A stretch of DNA of 64,000 nt from Parapedobacter defluvii. Its GTDB lineage: Bacteria > Bacteroidota > Bacteroidia > Sphingobacteriales > Sphingobacteriaceae. How positions within the stretch are numbered: position 1 is the first letter of the stretch; every line of letters begins with the position of its first letter. The notes beneath the pieces were generated by a model, which had not been told where the DNA came from, did no database searches, and worked only from the letters and a program-made list of their open reading frames with translations. The DNA lies in contig NZ_BMIK01000004.1 in assembly GCF_014642075.1 (NCBI RefSeq), forward strand, positions 1 to 64,000. Reading direction: 5' to 3'. Below are positions 60,503 through 64,000 of the stretch, piece after piece. Made by a program: the position numbers and the translations under genes.

Positions 60503-61543
60503 ATGCAATTTTCCGCACGTCAAATAGCAACGCTCGTGAACGGTTCCCTTGAAGGGAATCCCGACGTGATGGTGGAGCAATTGGCCAAAATTGAAGAGGC
60601 AACCGCCGGAAGCCTTTCTTTTTTGTCTAATCCTAAGTACGAACAGTACTTATACACGACCCAAGCCTCGATCGTAATCGTCAACAACGATCTGAAGTTG
60701 GATAAACCCGTGGCAAGCACCCTGATCCGGGTAAAAAACGCCTATTCCGCATTTTCCATGTTGCTGGAAGTTTACAATAAAATGCGTCTGAATAAAACCG
60801 GCATCGAAAATCCGGTCTTTATTCATCCAACAGCCAAAATCGGGAAAAATGTCTACATCGGGGCCTTTACCTACATAGACAAGGATGTGGTCATCCAGGA
60901 CAATTGCAAGGTATATCCCCATGTATATATTGGAGACAATGTTAAAATAGGTAACGATACAACCTTATTCCCTGGAGTTTCCGTCTATTTTGACTGTGTA
61001 ATCGGCGAACGCGTAATTATCCATTCCGGCACGGTCATCGGCAGTGACGGGTTCGGGTTTGCACCGCAGGAAGACGGAACCTACAATAAGATCAACCAGA
61101 TCGGAAATGTGGTCATTGAAAATGACGTAGAAATCGGTGCTAACACCGTCATAGACCGAGCTACTATGGGCTCCACAATTATCCGGCAGGGCGTAAAACT
61201 GGATAACCTGATTCAGGTGGCACACAACGTAGAAATTGGCAAAAACACCGTGATTGCCGCCCAATCGGGCATTTCAGGAAGCACGAAAATCGGCGAAAAT
61301 GCCGTCATCGGCGGGCAGGTCGGCATCGTGGGACACATTCATATCGCCAGTGGCACCCAGATACAGGCCCAATCCGGTGTTAATCGCACCATTGCCGATG
61401 AAGGAAAAAAATGGTCAGGCAGCCCGGCTGCTCCCTACAGCGCACAGATGCGGTCGCAGGTTGTATATTCGCGTCTACCCGAACTCGAACGTCGCTTGGA
61501 AGAGCTGGAACAATTACTGTTAACAAAAGAACTATCAAAATAA
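60503..61543 (+). CDS. lpxD: UDP-3-O-(3-hydroxyacyl)glucosamine N-acyltransferase
   Basis: Third enzyme of lipid A synthesis, 346 residues. An N-terminal uridine-binding domain (about 1-105: [20 protein letters not shown]) is followed by the left-handed beta-helix of hexapeptide repeats (105-300), with catalytic His in [11 protein letters not shown], and a C-terminal helix. The start is the ATG at 60503. Trimer in the cytosol. First of the run lpxD - lpxC/fabZ - lpxA, here on one strand. Confidence 0.95.
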   Translation: MQFSARQIATLVNGSLEGNPDVMVEQLAKIEEATAGSLSFLSNPKYEQYLYTTQASIVIVNNDLKLDKPVASTLIRVKNAYSAFSMLLEVYNKMRLNKTGIENPVFIHPTAKIGKNVYIGAFTYIDKDVVIQDNCKVYPHVYIGDNVKIGNDTTLFPGVSVYFDCVIGERVIIHSGTVIGSDGFGFAPQEDGTYNKINQIGNVVIENDVEIGANTVIDRATMGSTIIRQGVKLDNLIQVAHNVEIGKNTVIAAQSGISGSTKIGENAVIGGQVGIVGHIHIASGTQIQAQSGVNRTIADEGKKWSGSPAAPYSAQMRSQVVYSRLPELERRLEELEQLLLTKELSK

Positions 61544-61590
61544 ACGAAGTGCTTTTGCCTTTCTTTGGGCAGATAAGCCAATGGACAGCA

Positions 61591-63000
61591 ATGAACGTAA
61601 AACAACGAACAATTAAATCAGAAATCAGTATCTCAGGTGTAGGGCTCCACACGGGTAAACCCGTCACCATTACCCTGAAACCGGCTCCCGAACAACATTG
61701 GTATCGGTTCAGGCGCATCGACCTTGACAAACAACCAACCATCCTTGTGGATGCCGATAATGTGTCGGATACTTCACGCGGAACGACCATCTCTCAGAAC
61801 GGTGCAAGTGTAAGCACCATTGAACACCTGATGGCCGCATTGGTGGGCCTGCAGATCGACAACGTGCTCATTGATATCGACGGTCCCGAAGTACCCATTA
61901 TGGACGGCAGTTCGGCCCCTTTTGTCAAAGCGATCGAGCAAATTGGGTATGTAGATCAATTGGCAGACCGCGATTATTACGAAATCCCCCATAACATCCA
62001 CCACACCGAACCCGACCGGAAGGTTGAGATGGTGGCCATGCCGTTGGATGGTTATCGTTTTACCTGTATGATTGACTTTAACTCGCCGGTATTGGGCAGC
62101 CAGCATGCCTCCATCAGCAACATCGACGAGTTTCCCAAAGATATCGCCTCATCCCGCACGTTCTGCTTTCTGCACGAATTGGAGATGTTGCTCAAAAACA
62201 ACCTCATCAAAGGAGGAGATCTCAACAATGCCATCGTCGTGGTCGATAAAGAGGTAAGCAAAGATGAACTGCGTCACCTGGCCAAACTGTTCAACCGGGA
62301 AGATATCGATGTGGCCAAGGAAGGGATATTGGACAACATTGAGTTGCGCCACCAAAATGAACCTGCCCGCCACAAATTGCTTGACATGATCGGCGATCTC
62401 GCATTGGTGGGGCGCCCCATCAAGGGACACATCATGGCTGCCCGGCCGGGGCATGCCGCAAACGTAGCATTCGCCAAAAAGATCAAAGCGCAGATAAAAA
62501 AGGAAAAAGGGCGTAAATACGTAAAAATATACGACCCCAACATGCCGCCGCTGTATGACACCGTACAGATCATGAACATCTTGCCCCACAGGCAGCCGTT
62601 CCTGATGGTCGATAAAATCCTGGAATTGACCAAAACACATGTCGTTGGGCTGAAAAACGTGACGATGAACGAGGACTTGTTCATGGGCCATTTCCCCGGA
62701 GCTCCTGTCTTCCCGGGCGTGCTGCAAATCGAAGCCATGGCACAAACCGGTGGAATTCTGGTGCTCAGCACCGTACCCGACCCGGAAAACTACCTTACCC
62801 TCTTCCTTAAAATCGAAAATGCCCGCTTTAAAGCACAGGTAAATCCCGGAGATACCATCATTTTCCGTTGTGATCTGCTCGAACCCATCCGGCGGGGCAT
62901 CGCTCAGATGAAGGGCGTGGGTATGGTTGGCGAAAAAATAGTGGTGGAAGCAGAGTTGATGGCTCAGATTGTAAAAGTAAAAGAGAGCCAAGCGTCATGA
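61591..63000 (+). CDS. lpxC: Fused LpxC deacetylase / FabZ dehydratase
   Basis: A 469-residue bifunctional protein. Residues about 1-310 are LpxC, the zinc UDP-3-O-acyl-GlcNAc deacetylase and the committed step of lipid A synthesis: SGVGLHTG, STIEHLMAAL (zinc His), and RHKLLDMIGDLAL (zinc His and Asp). Residues 325-469 are FabZ, 3-hydroxyacyl-ACP dehydratase: ILPHRQPFLMVDKI and GHFPGAPVFPGVLQIEAMAQ (catalytic His and Glu). This fusion is normal in Bacteroidota and lets one protein balance lipid A and fatty acid flux. The start is ATG 61591; its stop overlaps the lpxA start (ATGA, 62997-63000). Confidence 0.95.
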   Translation: MNVKQRTIKSEISISGVGLHTGKPVTITLKPAPEQHWYRFRRIDLDKQPTILVDADNVSDTSRGTTISQNGASVSTIEHLMAALVGLQIDNVLIDIDGPEVPIMDGSSAPFVKAIEQIGYVDQLADRDYYEIPHNIHHTEPDRKVEMVAMPLDGYRFTCMIDFNSPVLGSQHASISNIDEFPKDIASSRTFCFLHELEMLLKNNLIKGGDLNNAIVVVDKEVSKDELRHLAKLFNREDIDVAKEGILDNIELRHQNEPARHKLLDMIGDLALVGRPIKGHIMAARPGHAANVAFAKKIKAQIKKEKGRKYVKIYDPNMPPLYDTVQIMNILPHRQPFLMVDKILELTKTHVVGLKNVTMNEDLFMGHFPGAPVFPGVLQIEAMAQTGGILVLSTVPDPENYLTLFLKIENARFKAQVNPGDTIIFRCDLLEPIRRGIAQMKGVGMVGEKIVVEAELMAQIVKVKESQAS

Positions 63001-63791
63001 TACAGCCTTTAGCATATATACACCCACAGGCAAAGATTGCCGGCAATGTCGTCATCGAGCCGTTCGTCACCATCCATAAAGATGTAGTGATCGAAGAAGG
63101 CACGTGGATCGGTTCCAATGTAACCATCATGGACGGAGCACGCATCGGTAAAAATTGCCGTATATTCCCAGGTGCCGTCATCTCAGGTATCCCACAGGAC
63201 CTCAAATTTGACGGAGAAGAAACTACGGCAGAAATCGGCGATAACACCACCATCCGGGAGTGTGTCACCGTAAACCGCGGTACCAAGGATAAATGGAAAA
63301 CGGTAATCGGTAAAAACTGCCTGATTCAAGCGTACAGCCATATTGCGCACGACTGCATTGTGGGGGATAACTGTATTTTCTCCAACAGCAGTACGCTCGC
63401 AGGCCACATCACCGTGGGCGATTACGTCGTATTGGCAGGTATGGTAGCTGTACACCAGTTCTGCCACATTGGCTCCCATGCCTTTATTGCCGGCGGCTCA
63501 TTGGTGCGCAAAGACGTACCGCCCTTTGTCAAAGCCGCCCGGGAACCGTTGTCGTATGTCGGTATCAATTCCGTAGGGCTGCGGAGAAGAGGCTTTTCAT
63601 CTAATCAGATCAACGAAATCCAGGATATCTACCGGGTACTGTTCGTCAAAAACAATAACCTCACCAAGGCATTGGACATCATTGAGGCCGAATATAAACC
63701 CACCGAAATACGGGATGAAATACTGGACTTCGTGCGGAACTCCAACAGGGGGGTTATGAAAGGGTTTGGCCAAAGCAAGGGCATACTCTGA
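62997..63791 (+). CDS. lpxA: UDP-N-acetylglucosamine acyltransferase
   Basis: First enzyme of lipid A synthesis, 264 residues. Left-handed beta-helix of hexapeptide repeats (about 1-190), starting IQPLAYIHPQAKI; catalytic His in YSHIAHDC; C-terminal helical domain (195-264) with NSVGLRRRGFSSNQI. Trimeric, cytosolic. Translation coupled to lpxC/fabZ by a 4-bp overlap. Confidence 0.96.
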   Translation: MIQPLAYIHPQAKIAGNVVIEPFVTIHKDVVIEEGTWIGSNVTIMDGARIGKNCRIFPGAVISGIPQDLKFDGEETTAEIGDNTTIRECVTVNRGTKDKWKTVIGKNCLIQAYSHIAHDCIVGDNCIFSNSSTLAGHITVGDYVVLAGMVAVHQFCHIGSHAFIAGGSLVRKDVPPFVKAAREPLSYVGINSVGLRRRGFSSNQINEIQDIYRVLFVKNNNLTKALDIIEAEYKPTEIRDEILDFVRNSNRGVMKGFGQSKGIL

Positions 63792-63795
63792 GGTT

Positions 63796-64000
63796 ATGGA
63801 TATCTCTTTGGAAGACATCGGCAGACGATTTAATCGTGATTGGGTTTTCCGGCATATCAACTATCGGTTTGAAATAGGTCAAAGCTACGCCATATTGGGG
63901 CCAAACGGGTCGGGTAAATCCACATTCCTGCAGGTCATCGCTGCCAATCTGGTCCCTTCGGCTGGCCATATCCGCTATACAGCTGCGGATAAGGAAATAG
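63796..64000 (+). CDS. ABC transporter ATP-binding protein, N-terminal part (runs off the right edge)
   Basis: ATG at 63796, 4 bases after the lpxA stop; 68 codons are visible. Walker A GPNGSGKST appears in the run AILGPNGSGKSTFLQVI, and the N-terminus looks like the start of an ABC ATPase. The partner permease is outside the window. Location next to lpxA suggests an envelope-related role, which is inference. Confidence 0.85.
   Translation, partial: MDISLEDIGRRFNRDWVFRHINYRFEIGQSYAILGPNGSGKSTFLQVIAANLVPSAGHIRYTAADKEI

Noticed and set aside
62149-62991. 280-codon minus-strand frame
   Set aside because: Antisense to lpxC/fabZ, which has all its catalytic motifs; low complexity and no family resemblance.
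61591-63000. LpxC-FabZ fusion as a novel protein
   Set aside because: This fusion is well known and general in Bacteroidota.
1-64000. CRISPR arrays, insertion sequences, prophage or integrase genes
   Set aside because: No regularly spaced repeats, transposase motifs or phage structural genes were seen in either strand.

Overview
The window looks like part of a Bacteroidota chromosome, most likely the Sphingobacteriaceae (a Pedobacter, Parapedobacter or Olivibacter relative; genus not provable here). The signs are: -7 promoter elements of the form TAnnTTTG before many genes; a fused lpxC/fabZ gene; porX, the response regulator of the type IX secretion system; mqnD of the futalosine menaquinone pathway; and Bacteroidota-type families (DUF4407, Porin_10-like barrel, NIPSNAP). 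Coding density is high. I see no insertion sequence, prophage or CRISPR array. Several genes appear to use GTG or TTG starts.

Layout. 1-260: the tail of a GIY-YIG nuclease gene running into a degenerate tRNA 3' part, then a terminator. 266-4050 (minus): rsgA, purine nucleoside phosphorylase, outer-membrane porin. 4190-9890 (plus): polA, a YwqK-like repeat protein, phosphatidylserine decarboxylase, a histidine kinase. 9909-11640: Pho-box-like repeats driving a PhoU-like protein and a Pit phosphate transporter. 11641-15903: a major OmpA-family protein, CsbD, surE, mqnD. 16068-23704: secA, SPOR protein, M20 amidohydrolase, thiamine-pyrophosphokinase-like protein, GNAT, and a nucleotidyltransferase/phosphoesterase pair. 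23776-27745: a GH15 enzyme converging on a fused trehalose-phosphate synthase/phosphatase. 27921-35807: an accessory stretch that looks stress-related (Rieske oxidoreductase, KTSC, SDR, DUF892, small charged protein, DUF421, ECF sigma factor, a damaged phosphoribosyltransferase, flavin reductase, HAD phosphatase). 36028-39514: P-loop ATPase, acylphosphatase, flippase, dusB. 39589-42707 (minus): trpE-trpG-trpC behind a leader peptide and attenuator. 42731-48623: aldo/keto reductase, PQQ-type sugar dehydrogenase, NIPSNAP protein, MprF-like protein. 48662-52138: a DUF4407 membrane protein and a LytS/LytTR two-component pair, whose promoters share 21-bp-period repeats. 52283-59058: TolC-like protein, solitary ABC ATPase, and a minus-strand series porX - tsaE - ECF sigma - anti-sigma-like protein - outer-membrane protein. 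59206-64000: HD-domain phosphohydrolase, then the lipid A genes lpxD, lpxC/fabZ and lpxA, and the start of an ABC ATPase.

The most interesting signals lie between genes. (1) A tryptophan attenuator: a 28-residue leader peptide with three consecutive Trp codons, a 14-bp antiterminator and a competing terminator, all before trpE. (2) 9-bp direct repeats with an exact 21-bp period before both the DUF4407 gene and the LytS-like kinase gene, at the same distance from the -7 element, which suggests a LytTR regulon. (3) 11-bp-period TTAACA repeats next to the -7 element of the phosphate transport genes. (4) A GIY-YIG nuclease gene whose last codons are tRNA nucleotides. (5) A phosphoribosyltransferase gene that appears to be broken by an in-frame stop.
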